A stretch of DNA of 64,000 nucleotides from Burkholderia sp. MS389 (GTDB lineage Bacteria; Pseudomonadota; Gammaproteobacteria; Burkholderiales; Burkholderiaceae), in NCBI RefSeq assembly GCF_016899425.1, contig NZ_CP045994.1:124001-188000 (forward strand), in the 5' to 3' direction. A model generated the notes under the pieces. The model saw only the letters and a list, made by a program, of their open reading frames with translations, made no database searches and was not told the origin of the DNA. Of this stretch, positions 44,832 to 55,478 are shown piece after piece. Numbering within the stretch: the first letter of the stretch is position 1; every line of letters starts with the position of its first letter. The position numbers and the translations under genes were made by a program.

Positions 44832-45282
44832 ACGCAAGCGCCGTCATGCTGCGCTGCGGGATGACGATGTTTCGTTTTTGAAACTAAACAGGACGCAACC
44901 CCGCTCCCGTTGCCGATTCGGTGCTTGTCAAGACTTGACTTATACACATTTTCCACGTTGCAGCGCGGTAGAGCCCCGTATCGGTCAATTTGTCTCGCTA
45001 TGGTTGGGTAATTTGAATAGCAGCCTTATGGAATAAGGCTTCGCGGGGCACCGCCGGAAGCGGCGAAAAACAGCGGAAAGCACGGCCCGGCGCGCGTTGC
45101 GGCCATTGAGCGGCGAGTTCTCAACAAAGTTATCCACAGGCTGGGCAGGGTATACGGCGATTCCTAATGCGAATCCAAAACTTAGCGCCGAATCTGACGT
45201 TTTACTTTAAGTTCGCCGCCGCGATGCGGACGCGGATGCCGGCCGTCCGTATGCTGCGTACCGCCGCTGCCGGAGCGCGCGG
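44832..45282. other. Intergenic region hemE-priA
   Basis: About 450 bases with relatively AT-rich segments. It holds a hairpin AGCCTTAT / ATAAGGCT (45022-45040), a perfect DnaA box (TTATCCACA, 45130-45138), a TATACACATTTTCCAC stretch near 44940 and presumably the priA promoter. No protein gene is convincing. Confidence 0.5.
45130..45138 (+). other. Perfect DnaA box
   Basis: TTATCCACA in the region upstream of priA. Confidence 0.55.
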
Positions 45283-47544
<2,262 letters not shown>

Positions 47545-47666
47545 GCGACGCCCGCGCGGCTGTCGCGCGAGGCGTTGCCTGATACGGGAAGCCGGGGCCG
47601 CCGCGCGCCCGAATCGTCTCCCGTCTCGCGCCCGGCGCCCGCACCCCACCGCGTCATACCGCCCAG

Positions 47667-47843
47667 TGCAACCCGTTTTCGACTGCTTCCGCGCATGCCG
47701 AAGGTTGCACACGCGTACCGAATCGCCCCGATCAGGGAAAACACCGAGCCCCCGACCACGGGCAACCCCTAGGTTGCAACCTCATAAGTGGCTGATTATA
47801 TTGACTAACTTATGGGTGCAACCCCTCTCTCAATTTGGTTGCA
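47667..47843 (+). promoter_or_regulatory. Cluster of GTTGCA elements (probable PutA operators)
   Basis: GTTGCA or its complement TGCAAC occurs at 47667, 47704, 47773 (as the palindrome GTTGCAAC), 47817 and 47838. GTTGCA is the core recognised by the ribbon-helix-helix domain of trifunctional PutA in enteric bacteria. One element overlaps the -35 box and two lie downstream of the -10, as expected for autorepression. Confidence 0.65.
47774..47802 (+). promoter_or_regulatory. Sigma-70 promoter of putA
   Basis: TTGCAA (47774-47779) and TATATT (47797-47802) with a 17-base spacer. The -35 box lies within the GTTGCAAC palindrome. Confidence 0.6.
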
Positions 47844-47922
47844 CCTTTTTATTGCGTGCCGTAGGATTTCGCGCATCCTCTCACACCATACTGCCGGGCT
47901 CGCACCGGCGCACGAACCCACC

Positions 47923-50900
47923 ATGGCAAGCACGACTCTCGGCGTCAAAGTCGACGACCTTCTCCGCTCGCGCCTGAAAGACGCGGCAGCGCGTCTCGAG
48001 CGCACTCCCCACTGGCTGATCAAGCAGGCGATCTTCGCGTATCTCGAGCGGATCGAGCACGGCCAGTTGCCGCCCGAGCTGTCGGGCCACAGCGGCGTGA
48101 CGGAGCTCGCCGACGGTCAGGCCGCGGACGGCGACGACGACAACTCGCCGCATCCGTTCCTCGAGTTCGCGCAGAACGTGCAGCCGCAATCGGTGCTGCG
48201 CGCGGCGATCACGGCCGCGTACCGCCGGCCGGAACCGGAGTGCGTGCCGTTCCTGCTCGGCCAGGCGCGCCTGCCCGCGAACCTGCAGGCGGACGTGCAG
48301 GCGCTCGCGACGAAGCTGGTCGAGGCGCTGCGCGAGAAGAGCTCGGGCGGCGGCGTCGAAGGGCTGATCCACGAGTTCTCGCTGTCGAGCCAGGAAGGCG
48401 TCGCGCTGATGTGCCTCGCCGAAGCGCTGCTGCGCATTCCCGATCGCGCGACGCGCGACGCGCTGATCCGCGACAAGATCAGCAAGGGCGACTGGCGCTC
48501 GCACGTCGGCCACGCGCCGTCGCTGTTCGTGAACGCGGCGACCTGGGGGCTGATGATCACCGGCAAGCTCGTGACGACCAACAGCGAAGCGGGCCTGTCG
48601 TCGGCGCTCACGCGCCTGATCGGCCGCGGCGGCGAGCCGCTGATCCGCAAGGGCGTCGACATGGCGATGCGCCTGATGGGCGAGCAGTTCGTCACCGGCG
48701 AAACGATTTCCGAAGCGCTCGCGAACAGCCGCAAGTACGAAGCGCGCGGCTTCCGCTACTCGTACGACATGCTCGGCGAAGCGGCGACGACCGAAGAGGA
48801 CGCGCAGCGCTACTACGCGTCGTACGAACAGGCGATCCACGCGATCGGCAAGGCGGCCGGCGGCCGCGGCATCTACGAAGGCCCGGGCATCTCGATCAAG
48901 CTGTCGGCGCTGCATGCGCGCTACTCGCGCTCGCAGCAGGACCGCACGATGAGCGAGCTGCTGCCGCGCGTGCGCGCGCTGGCGCTGCTCGCGCGTCGCT
49001 ACGACATCGGCCTGAACATCGACGCGGAAGAAGCCGACCGTCTCGAACTGTCGCTCGACCTGCTCGAGGCGCTGTGCTTCGATCCGGAGCTTGCCGGCTG
49101 GAACGGCATCGGCTTCGTCGTGCAGGGCTACCAGAAGCGCTGCCCGTTCGTGATCGACTACCTGATCGATCTCGCGCGCCGCAGCCGTCACCGCCTGATG
49201 ATCCGCCTCGTGAAGGGCGCGTACTGGGACAGCGAAATTAAGCGTGCGCAGGTCGACGGCCTCGAAGGCTATCCGGTCTACACGCGCAAGATCTACACCG
49301 ACGTGTCGTATCTCGCATGCGCGAAGAAGCTGCTCGCGGCGCCGGACGCCGTGTATCCGCAGTTCGCGACGCACAACGCGTACACGCTGGCTGCGATCTA
49401 CCAGCTCGCGGGCCAGAACTACTACCCGGGCCAGTACGAATTCCAGTGTCTGCACGGGATGGGCGAGCCGCTGTACGAGGAAGTCACGGGCCGCGACAAG
49501 CTGAATCGTCCGTGCCGCGTGTATGCACCGGTCGGCACGCACGAGACGCTGCTCGCCTACCTCGTGCGCCGTCTGCTGGAAAACGGCGCGAACACGTCGT
49601 TCGTGAACCGCATCGCCGATAAAACCGTGTCGGTGAAGGAGCTGGTCGCCGATCCGGTCGACGAAGCGTCGAAGATCGTGCCGCTCGGCGCGCCGCACGC
49701 GAAGATCCCGCTGCCGCGCCACCTGTACGGCGACGAGCGTCCCAACTCGATGGGCCTCGACCTGTCGAACGAACACCGTCTCGCGTCGCTGTCGTCCGCG
49801 CTGCTCGCGAGCGCGCACCACCCGTGGCGCGCGGCGCCGATGCTCGCCGACGACGCGCTCGCCGACGCGCCGGCGCGCGAGGTGCGCAACCCGGCCGACC
49901 AGCGCGACCTGGTCGGCACGGTCAGCGAAGCGACGTCCGAACACGTGAGCGCGGCGCTCGCGCACGCGGTGGCCGCCGCGCCGATCTGGCAGGCCACGCC
50001 GGTCGATGCGCGCGCCGATTGCCTGGTGCGCGCGGCCGACCTGCTCGAAGCGCAGATGCATACGCTGATGGGCCTGATCGTGCGCGAAGCCGGCAAGTCG
50101 CTGCCGAACGCGATCGCCGAGATCCGCGAAGCGGTCGACTTCCTGCGCTACTACGCGGCGCAGATCCGCGACGAATTCTCGAACGACACGCACCGTCCGC
50201 TCGGCCCCGTCGTCTGTATCAGCCCGTGGAACTTCCCGCTCGCGATCTTCATGGGCCAGGTCGCCGCGGCGCTCGCCGCCGGCAACACGGTGCTCGCGAA
50301 GCCGGCCGAGCAGACGCCGCTGATCGCCGCGCAAGCCGTGCGCCTGTTGCGCGAGGCCGGCGTGCCGGCCGGCGCGGTGCAACTGCTGCCGGGCACCGGC
50401 GAGACCGTCGGCGCGGCGCTGGTCGCCGATCCGCGCACGCGTGCGGTGATGTTCACGGGCTCGACCGAAGTCGCGCGCCTGATCAACAAGACGCTCGCCG
50501 CGCGCCTCGATCCGGACGGCAAGCCGATTCCGCTGATCGCCGAAACGGGCGGCCAGAACGCGATGATCGTCGATTCGTCGGCGCTCGCGGAGCAGGTCGT
50601 CGCCGACGTGATGCAGTCGTCGTTCGACTCGGCCGGTCAACGGTGTTCGGCGCTGCGCGTTCTGTGTCTGCAGGACGACGTCGCGGACCGCACGCTGACG
50701 ATGCTCAAGGGCGCGATGCACGAGCTCGCGCTCGGCAACCCGGACCGGCTGTCGACCGACGTCGGCCCGGTGATCGACGGCGAAGCGAAGCAGACGATCG
50801 ACACGCACGTCGCGGCGATGAAGGACAAGGGCCATGCGGTCACGCAGCTGCCGATGCCGGACGCGTGCGCGCACGGCACGTTCGTGCCGCCGACGCTGAT

Positions 50901-51855
50901 CGAGATCGGCAGTATCGACGAGCTGAAGCGTGAAGTGTTCGGCCCCGTGCTGCACGTGGTGCGCTACCGCCGCAGCCAGCTCGACAAGCTGCTCGAGCAG
51001 ATCCGCGCGACCGGCTACGGGCTGACGCTCGGCATCCACACGCGGATCGACGAGACGATCGCGCACGTGATCTCGAATGCGCACGTGGGCAACATCTACG
51101 TGAACCGCAACGTGATCGGCGCGGTGGTCGGCGTGCAGCCGTTCGGCGGCGAAGGGCTGTCGGGTACGGGGCCGAAGGCCGGCGGCGCGCTGTACCTGCA
51201 GCGCCTGCTCGCGACGCGTCCGTCGGGGCTGCCGCGTGCGCTCGCGGAGTCGCTGATCGCGGACGGCGCGGCCGATGGCGACGCGCGCGGTAATCCGGCG
51301 GCAGCGCTCACCGCACTGCGCGACTGGCTGATCGAGCAGCGCGAGCCGGCGCTCGCCGCACGCTGCGACGGTTACCTCGCACAGGTGCCAGCCGGCGCAA
51401 CCGCGGTGCTGACCGGCCCGACGGGCGAGCGAAACACGTATACACTCGGCCCGCGCGGCACGGTGCTGTGTGTCGCGGCCACGCCGGGCGGCGCGCGTGC
51501 GCAGTTCGCGGCGGTGCTGGCGACGGGCAACCGCGCGCTGTTCGCCGGCGCGGCGGGCGAGGCGCTGGTCGCCGCGCTGCCGGCGTCGCTGAAGGCGCAC
51601 GCGGCCGTGCGCAAGCAGGCCGACGCGCCGTTCGACGCGGTGCTGTTCGAAGGCGACAGCGACGAGCTGCAGACGCTCGTGAAGGACGTCGCGCAGCGCC
51701 CCGGCCCGATCGTGTCGGTGCAGGGCGTGTCGGCGGGCGCGTTCGAGAACGGCGACGCGGAAGACTACGCGCTCGAGCGGTTGCTGACGGAACGCTCGGT
51801 GAGCGTGAACACGGCCGCGGCGGGCGGCAATGCGAATTTGATGACGATCGGCTGA
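47923..51855 (+). CDS. putA: Trifunctional proline dehydrogenase / delta-1-pyrroline-5-carboxylate dehydrogenase / repressor
   Basis: A 1310-residue PutA. Residues 1-50 form a ribbon-helix-helix DNA-binding domain (TTLGVKVDDLLRSRLKDAA). The FAD-dependent proline dehydrogenase barrel spans about 200-550 (YEGPGISIKLSALH, LVKGAYWDSEIKRAQ). The NAD-dependent aldehyde dehydrogenase domain follows, with Glu874 (ETGGQNAM) and the nucleophile Cys908 (SAGQRCSALRV). The C-terminal about 270 residues are the usual extension. It oxidises proline to glutamate at the membrane and, when reduced FAD is absent, represses its own gene; matching operators lie upstream. Confidence 0.96.
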   Translation: MASTTLGVKVDDLLRSRLKDAAARLERTPHWLIKQAIFAYLERIEHGQLPPELSGHSGVTELADGQAADGDDDNSPHPFLEFAQNVQPQSVLRAAITAAYRRPEPECVPFLLGQARLPANLQADVQALATKLVEALREKSSGGGVEGLIHEFSLSSQEGVALMCLAEALLRIPDRATRDALIRDKISKGDWRSHVGHAPSLFVNAATWGLMITGKLVTTNSEAGLSSALTRLIGRGGEPLIRKGVDMAMRLMGEQFVTGETISEALANSRKYEARGFRYSYDMLGEAATTEEDAQRYYASYEQAIHAIGKAAGGRGIYEGPGISIKLSALHARYSRSQQDRTMSELLPRVRALALLARRYDIGLNIDAEEADRLELSLDLLEALCFDPELAGWNGIGFVVQGYQKRCPFVIDYLIDLARRSRHRLMIRLVKGAYWDSEIKRAQVDGLEGYPVYTRKIYTDVSYLACAKKLLAAPDAVYPQFATHNAYTLAAIYQLAGQNYYPGQYEFQCLHGMGEPLYEEVTGRDKLNRPCRVYAPVGTHETLLAYLVRRLLENGANTSFVNRIADKTVSVKELVADPVDEASKIVPLGAPHAKIPLPRHLYGDERPNSMGLDLSNEHRLASLSSALLASAHHPWRAAPMLADDALADAPAREVRNPADQRDLVGTVSEATSEHVSAALAHAVAAAPIWQATPVDARADCLVRAADLLEAQMHTLMGLIVREAGKSLPNAIAEIREAVDFLRYYAAQIRDEFSNDTHRPLGPVVCISPWNFPLAIFMGQVAAALAAGNTVLAKPAEQTPLIAAQAVRLLREAGVPAGAVQLLPGTGETVGAALVADPRTRAVMFTGSTEVARLINKTLAARLDPDGKPIPLIAETGGQNAMIVDSSALAEQVVADVMQSSFDSAGQRCSALRVLCLQDDVADRTLTMLKGAMHELALGNPDRLSTDVGPVIDGEAKQTIDTHVAAMKDKGHAVTQLPMPDACAHGTFVPPTLIEIGSIDELKREVFGPVLHVVRYRRSQLDKLLEQIRATGYGLTLGIHTRIDETIAHVISNAHVGNIYVNRNVIGAVVGVQPFGGEGLSGTGPKAGGALYLQRLLATRPSGLPRALAESLIADGAADGDARGNPAAALTALRDWLIEQREPALAARCDGYLAQVPAGATAVLTGPTGERNTYTLGPRGTVLCVAATPGGARAQFAAVLATGNRALFAGAAGEALVAALPASLKAHAAVRKQADAPFDAVLFEGDSDELQTLVKDVAQRPGPIVSVQGVSAGAFENGDAEDYALERLLTERSVSVNTAAAGGNANLMTIG

Positions 51856-51939
51856 TCATCCTTGCCGTTCGGATCAAACAAAGGAAGCGGCCAGGCGATC
51901 CCGAAGCCGCTCCATTTACCCTGGTACCAAGGAGATGCT

Positions 51940-53079
51940 ATGCAACACACGATGAAAAAAGTGGCAGGCGCGACGTTCGTCGCGGTCATGTCGCTGGCGG
52001 GGACGGCCCATGCGGACGACGTGAAGATTGGTTACGCAGGGCCGATGACGGGCGCGCAGGCGCACTACGGCAAGGATATGCAGAACGGGATCGTGCTCGC
52101 GCTGGAAGACTTCAACGCGACGAACCCGAAGATCGGCGGCAAGGCCGTGAAGTTCGTGCTCGACACGCAGGACGACCAGGCCGACCCGCGCACGGGTACG
52201 ACGGTCGCCCAGAAGCTGGTCGACGACGGCATCAAGGGCATGCTCGGTCACTTCAACTCGGGCACGACGATTCCGGCTTCGCGCATCTACGCGAACGCGG
52301 GCATTCCGGAAATCGCGATGGCGACGGCGCCGGAATACACGCAGCAGGGTTACAAGACGACCTTCCGCATGATGACGTCCGACACGCAGCAGGGCTCGGT
52401 GGCCGGCACGTTCGCGTCGAAGGATCTCGGCATGAAGAAGATCGCGATCGTCGACGACCGCACGGCCTACGGCCAGGGTCTCGCCGACCAGTTCGAGAAG
52501 GCCGCGAAGGCCGGCGGCGCGACGATCGTCGACCGTGAATTCACGAACGACAAGGCTGTCGACTTCAAGGCGATTCTGACGAAGCTGAAGGCGGCGAAGC
52601 CGGACCTCGTCTACTACGGCGGCGCGGATTCGCAGGCTGCGCCGATGGTCAAGCAGATGAAGGCGCTCGGCATCACCGCCCCGCTGATGAGCGGCGAAAT
52701 GGTGAAGACGCCGACGTTCCTGAAGATCGCGGGCAACGCGGCCGAAGGCACGATCGCGTCGCTGGCCGGCCTTCCGCTGGAAGAAATGCCGGGCGGCAAG
52801 GCTTACGCCGACAAGTACAAGAAGCGCTTCGGCGAAGACGTGCAGACGTACTCGCCGTACGCGTACGACGGCGCGATGGCGATGCTGAACGCGATGAAGA
52901 AGGCCGATTCGACCGATCCGGCGAAGTACCTGCCGGTGCTCGCGAAGACCGACATGGCCGGCGTCACGTCGACGCACGTCGCGTACGACGCGAAGGGGGA
53001 CCTCAAGAACGGCGGCATCACGATGTACAAGGTCGAGAAGGGCGACTGGAAGCCGCTGAAGAGCATCGGCGGGAAGTAA
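51940..53079 (+). CDS. Periplasmic branched-chain amino-acid-type binding protein (orphan)
   Basis: A 379-residue LivJ/LivK-like binding protein with a signal peptide ending GTAHA followed by DDVKIGYAGPMTGAQAHYGKD. Among the three such proteins in the window this one looks most like true leucine/isoleucine/valine-binding proteins. It has no permease or ATPase genes beside it, so it must share a transporter encoded elsewhere. It lies 84 bases after putA. AAGGAGATGCT precedes the ATG, and a terminator follows. Confidence 0.9.
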   Translation: MQHTMKKVAGATFVAVMSLAGTAHADDVKIGYAGPMTGAQAHYGKDMQNGIVLALEDFNATNPKIGGKAVKFVLDTQDDQADPRTGTTVAQKLVDDGIKGMLGHFNSGTTIPASRIYANAGIPEIAMATAPEYTQQGYKTTFRMMTSDTQQGSVAGTFASKDLGMKKIAIVDDRTAYGQGLADQFEKAAKAGGATIVDREFTNDKAVDFKAILTKLKAAKPDLVYYGGADSQAAPMVKQMKALGITAPLMSGEMVKTPTFLKIAGNAAEGTIASLAGLPLEEMPGGKAYADKYKKRFGEDVQTYSPYAYDGAMAMLNAMKKADSTDPAKYLPVLAKTDMAGVTSTHVAYDAKGDLKNGGITMYKVEKGDWKPLKSIGGK

Positions 53080-53137
53080 GCAGCCTTTGATGTGACGCGC
53101 GGCCGGCGGCGCATGTCGCTGTCCGGCCGGTCGTGTG

Positions 53138-53173
53138 AAAAAGCCACCGGGCCGTCGGGCCGGGTGGCTTTTT
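53138..53173 (+). terminator. Intrinsic terminator after the orphan binding protein
   Basis: An 11-bp stem (AAAAAGCCACC / GGTGGCTTTTT) with an inner GC-rich extension and loop, ending in a T-run. The A-run on the other side makes it bidirectional in principle. Confidence 0.85.
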
Positions 53174-53304
53174 CTTTGGCGGTGCACGGCCAGGTAGTAC
53201 ATACGGCTCTTGCCGGCGATGATTCAACGGGTTGGGTATGTTCCGACGGGGGCGCCGCGTGTGTACGTCAATGTCTCATCGATGCGACTGGCGGCAGTGC
53301 GAGG

Positions 53305-53712
53305 TTACTTATCTTCACAGCACTTGTTGGGGCAATCGGGCAGGAAGGAAATTTCCACACGCCGCCCATTATCTACGTCCCCATGCGAGTAGACGCGGGC
53401 GCTCGTCTTAATGGTTCCACGTAGAAAACCGAATTGCTTCAGCAGCGCATACGCGGTTTGCATTCGCGATTGTGCAAGGGGCAGTGCGCTCTGTTCACTT
53501 TCCTCGGCATGGCCGCTAATCAGCGTTGTTTCCTTGGTTACGTGACGTGCGTAGGCGATTTTCTGGTCTGCTGTCCAGTTTGCAGTGCGGACGATTTCAG
53601 AATTCGATATATATGAACTGTTTTTCGGAAAATGGATATCGAAATTTTCGCTTGCGACACATGCAGATGCATGACTGGACGCGACGACGCATAGGCCGGC
53701 AATTAATTTCAT
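53305..53712 (-). CDS. Small secreted Cys-containing protein, candidate immunity protein (copy 2)
   Basis: A 135-residue protein with a signal peptide (MKLIAGLCVVASSHASA) and a mature part starting at a cysteine. The segment LPLAQSRMQTAYALLKQFGFLRGTIK resembles the peptidoglycan-binding helix-loop of OmpA-like domains, and the C-terminus ends FLPDCPNKCCEDK. It is distantly similar in layout to the protein encoded just upstream (same leader, same central helix, same Cys-rich end). Its ATG overlaps the upstream stop (ATGA), so the two are coupled. Base composition is poorer in GC than the neighbouring core genes. Role inferred: periplasmic immunity to the metallopeptidase at 54193. Confidence 0.6.
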   Translation of the reverse strand: MKLIAGLCVVASSHASACVASENFDIHFPKNSSYISNSEIVRTANWTADQKIAYARHVTKETTLISGHAEESEQSALPLAQSRMQTAYALLKQFGFLRGTIKTSARVYSHGDVDNGRRVEISFLPDCPNKCCEDK

Positions 53713-54188
53713 AGTTTATTATTTGGTGAGTTTTGTTGTCGACGAGACGCCGGAGCGTCGCATAAATTTCCACATCCATTTTTGCAGAAAGGCAGAAGAC
53801 TCACGCCGAGCTGCAAGTATCCTCCATGGCCCGTGCTATCGATTGGGTATGTAATTCGATTGACGTGCGTGTCAACATGGATATATTGAGGCTTGATGCC
53901 AAGCTGTATCAGGAAGTCTTTCAGCTGGTCACCTCTCGACTTTGCCAGACTCAAGGAGTTGCGTTCGCCGACATATGCGCTGGCGATGATTTGCGCCTGC
54001 ACTTCAACATCGGGCCATTGCCGCGCAGCCAAAACCATATCCACTATCTTTATTCGATATGCATTTGGAATGCCGGGATAATTCAGAGGCACGCTTTCGA
54101 GCATGTGTTCCGATATCGTACAAGCGCTTGCATGTTGAATAAAAGCGGCACCAGCAAGCGCAGCAACGGGGATCAGAAGTTTTATCAT
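53709..54188 (-). CDS. Small secreted Cys-containing protein, candidate immunity protein (copy 1)
   Basis: A 159-residue protein with a signal peptide (MIKLLIPVAALAGAAFIQHASA) before a cysteine. The central LSLAKSRGDQLKDFLIQLGIKPQYIHV matches the OmpA-like helix region, and the sequence SLLPFCKNGCGNLC near the end is Cys-rich, like its neighbour. It starts four bases after the metallopeptidase stop codon, the typical place for an immunity gene. A periplasmic location would match a toxin acting in the periplasm. No experimentally known family was recognised. Confidence 0.6.
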   Translation of the reverse strand: MIKLLIPVAALAGAAFIQHASACTISEHMLESVPLNYPGIPNAYRIKIVDMVLAARQWPDVEVQAQIIASAYVGERNSLSLAKSRGDQLKDFLIQLGIKPQYIHVDTHVNRITYPIDSTGHGGYLQLGVSLLPFCKNGCGNLCDAPASRRQQNSPNNKL

Positions 54189-54192
54189 TCAA

Positions 54193-54918
54193 TCACCAAA
54201 TATTCTTTTTTAAGAATTCACTTATTTCATCAAAGTGCGCGATGTAGCATGCAATGCTGTCTGCATTTCTATCTGCACCTTCTGGATTGGCTTGTGCCCA
54301 ATATCCGATTCCTCGAGCAAACCCATAGTTGACGTCGTCCGCATCGAATGTGTCAATGTAATGGGAACATTCGTGAATGAGAATTTTCAATTTGCAGTTT
54401 CCAGCAACGTAAACATCCTCGACAGTGCAGAAATGCGGGTAGATCGCGATTATGCGACGTGCCGAATCGGGCTTGCATACAGCCGCGTCATTTGCGCCAG
54501 TATCAGGGGCCACTGAGCATGTAAGTTGCCGCTGGCTTTGTTCGTCCCATCTGATGATCTTCTCGGGCTGTAGTTCGCACATAGCCGCAGCGAGCTTGGG
54601 GAGGCCGAAACTTAGTTTTTGACGTATCGCTTCGTCGCTTCGGCCAAACCAGAATTGCACTCTATCTCGGGCAGTTTTATCCCATCGCGCCAGATCCGAT
54701 ATGCGCTCCTCAATTAAGATCACCGCGGTGTCCCGTAGTCGCATTATTAGGGATCTGAATGCCTTGTTGCTCATGTTGGGGCAAATTGGCATCGTGTTGA
54801 TGGACACATAGATCATCGACCCCGGATTGGTATTGGTGACGGCCCCCGAATGGACGAGGACCCATTCTTCGTTTTCCTGATCTTCGAAGTCGTATTTATT
54901 TCCCGAAAAACCGCTCAT
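54193..54918 (-). CDS. Putative M35-like (aspzincin) zinc metallopeptidase, candidate T6SS toxin
   Basis: A 241-residue protein. The zinc motif is HECSH (His182, Glu183, His186), followed by DTFDADDVNYG, which fits the aspzincin rule that an aspartate (probably Asp195) is the third ligand, and by NADSIACYIAHF, as in peptidyl-Lys/deuterolysin enzymes. The central DKTARDRVQFWFG segment also fits the M35 fold. It has no signal peptide, which suits a cargo delivered by type VI secretion. It begins four bases after the PAAR protein gene; that stop is preceded by the AAGGGG serving this start. GC is low. The bacterial target and cleavage site are unknown. Confidence 0.72.
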   Translation of the reverse strand: MSGFSGNKYDFEDQENEEWVLVHSGAVTNTNPGSMIYVSINTMPICPNMSNKAFRSLIMRLRDTAVILIEERISDLARWDKTARDRVQFWFGRSDEAIRQKLSFGLPKLAAAMCELQPEKIIRWDEQSQRQLTCSVAPDTGANDAAVCKPDSARRIIAIYPHFCTVEDVYVAGNCKLKILIHECSHYIDTFDADDVNYGFARGIGYWAQANPEGADRNADSIACYIAHFDEISEFLKKNIW

Positions 54919-54922
54919 CGCG

Positions 54923-55468
54923 TCAATGCCCCTTCGTATAGATTTTCAGAGATGCTGCGGCGTCGGTGGCAATTCGATGTGTTTGCCCGGCCGCGTCCGT
55001 GATGCCTGCGAAGATCTGCCCGGTGTCGGTGACGATTCGATAGCGAACGTTGACGAGCGGGCGGTGCGCATCATCGAGCAAGGTAAATTGCTCGTCATGT
55101 ACGGCATCCGATGAGGCAAACGGCAGATGGGCTGCACCAGGTTTGCGCCCATTCAGCGCCGCAATTTCGCCCGCAGTGAAAGTCATCCGCATGCCGCGCT
55201 CAGCGTAGAAGATCGGCGGTGGGTTGCATCCGCAGACATTGATATCCCCGCTCAATGCCCACTGTTTGCCGTTCGGGCCGGTACCGGGCCAGCGCGGCCC
55301 TTGCGGTGCGATGTATCCTTCGCGCTTGCAGGCCGAACAGTAGGTCTTCATATCGAGCGTGGCGATATGAACCGTCGGCGGCGGATTGGAACAGGTCACG
55401 GTATCGAGGCCCTCGACAATCACCGCTTCCCCGGCGCGGTCGCCTTTGGCAAGAAAGTAGCGGATCAT
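54923..55468 (-). CDS. PAAR-domain protein with C-terminal extension (T6SS spike tip)
   Basis: A 181-residue protein. Residues 1 to about 100 form a PAAR domain (IRYFLAKGDRAG ... CSACKREGYI ... SGDINVCGCNPPP), which caps the VgrG spike with a zinc-bound cone. The C-terminal 60-70 residues (LLDDAHRPLVNVRYRIVTDTGQIFAGITDAAGQTHRI) look like the small transthyretin-like extension seen on VgrG and PAAR proteins that recruits cargo. The ATG at 55468 was chosen as it starts the PAAR fold; the frame is open 40 codons further upstream, into the preceding gene. Confidence 0.78.
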   Translation of the reverse strand: MIRYFLAKGDRAGEAVIVEGLDTVTCSNPPPTVHIATLDMKTYCSACKREGYIAPQGPRWPGTGPNGKQWALSGDINVCGCNPPPIFYAERGMRMTFTAGEIAALNGRKPGAAHLPFASSDAVHDEQFTLLDDAHRPLVNVRYRIVTDTGQIFAGITDAAGQTHRIATDAAASLKIYTKGH

Positions 55469-55478
55469 GAGCGCTACC

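Larger units (their letters stand above)
47545..47922. other. priA-putA intergenic region with PutA operator elements
   Basis: About 380 bases. The right half is less GC-rich and holds the putA promoter and repeated GTTGCA elements. An in-frame extension of putA from 47812 was rejected since it would run through these elements and precede the conserved ribbon-helix-helix start. Confidence 0.6.

Noticed and set aside
47881..51600. A 1239-codon open frame on the minus strand opposite putA
   Set aside because: It is the mirror frame of a high-GC gene; the product is arginine-rich without any domain, while the plus strand encodes a full PutA.
53433..54332. Short plus-strand open frames across the secreted-protein genes
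   Set aside because: They lie opposite two well-coupled minus-strand genes with signal peptides and have no start signals or motifs.
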